From positions 1-37,246 of the forward strand of contig JAMCQI010000109.1 of NCBI GenBank assembly GCA_023381515.1: a stretch of 37,246 nt of DNA, written 5' to 3'. A model generated the notes under the pieces. It searched no databases. It was given only the letters and a program-made list of their open reading frames with translations, and was not told where the DNA came from. Source of the stretch: Chloroflexota bacterium (GTDB lineage: Bacteria; Chloroflexota; Anaerolineae; UBA4142). This document shows positions 37,091-37,246 of this stretch, piece after piece. Both the position numbers and the translations under genes were made by a program. The stretch's first letter is position 1, and each line of letters starts with the position of its first letter.

Positions 37091-37141
37091 GGGTGAGATT
37101 GCTTCGCTCCCTACGGTCGCTACCCAGAAACTTCACGCGCC
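37091..37141. repeat. Family G dispersed repeat at the right edge
   Basis: GGGTGAGATTGCTTCGCTCC and ACTTCACGCGCC echo the 296-380 copy (GGTGAGATTGCTTCG, AACTTTACGCGCGC). It lies just upstream of the ligase gene and overlaps the end of the partial gene. Confidence 0.5.
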
Positions 37142-37246
37142 GATTGAAGCGGGCACGGGGGCAAGGGTAAAGCCCAGCTTCGTCGCTTTTCTTTGTAGTC
37201 GGGCGATCTCGCGCTCGCGATCCCGCTTGAGGTAGGCGTCCGCACT
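37133..37246 (-). CDS. C-terminal fragment of a gene running off the right edge
   Basis: The last 37 codons of a minus-strand frame are visible: ADAYLKRDREREIARLQRK, then LGFTLAPVPA and a TGA stop at 37133. The charged helix followed by KLGF..AP resembles the ends of some transposases, but that is a guess from memory. The start lies outside the window. The stop lies inside a family G repeat. Confidence 0.35.
   Translation of the reverse strand, partial: SADAYLKRDREREIARLQRKATKLGFTLAPVPASIGA

Overview
The window is about 37 kb of GC-rich bacterial chromosome, apparently a metagenome-style contig with no rRNA, tRNA or CRISPR array that I can see. The gene content points by inference to the Chloroflexota (Anaerolineae-like): GT39-type membrane glycosyltransferases with beta-sandwich tails, an archaeal-type ATP-dependent DNA ligase, an adenosine-specific kinase, a DUF1028 protein, and a very high load of short dispersed repeats. 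Taxonomy was not tested.

Layout. 1-636: repeats, possibly the end of an insertion sequence lying off the left edge. 637-3123 (+): a gamma-glutamyltransferase-family enzyme and a PIG-L deacetylase. 3246-3536 (-): a small stress-type membrane protein. 3852-16560 (-): a 12.7-kb surface-glycan locus read as GT39, SAM methyltransferase, GT39, YfhO-like protein, O-antigen ligase/polymerase, GT39, with stop/start overlaps at several joints and a strong terminator at the end. 16788-23858 (mostly -): an accessory, defence-like island with a UPF0175/PIN toxin-antitoxin pair, a Phd-type antitoxin, two membrane proteins, a pentapeptide-repeat protein with a possible TIR-like tail, a half HsdS next to a truncated DNA methyltransferase, and a REP-associated tyrosine transposase (RAYT) with its palindromes. 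23859-24600: repeat-rich and gene-free. 24601-27706 (-): two HlyD-type adaptors around a small membrane protein. 27767-28762 (-): a GNAT-like protein. 29079-37246: housekeeping-type genes: a small membrane protein, a 6PGDH-like dehydrogenase downstream of rel, a divergent LysM/M23 endopeptidase (frameshifted), an adenosine-specific kinase, a DUF1028 protein, a DNA ligase, and a partial gene at the edge.

The most striking signal is not a single gene. At least ten families of short degenerate or palindromic repeats are scattered through the window, and several sit in frame inside protein-coding genes. In the glycan locus, three paralogous GT39 proteins carry unrelated repeat-derived inserts in the same predicted loop, the YfhO-like protein carries one too, and one near-identical DNA repeat is translated in two different reading frames in adjacent genes. 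The RAYT carries its own REP-type palindrome inside its coding sequence. This resembles the known Rickettsia palindromic elements but involves several repeat families at once.

Promoters that can be read share a TTGCC-type -35 and a 17-bp spacer, and two starts in the glycan locus look leaderless.
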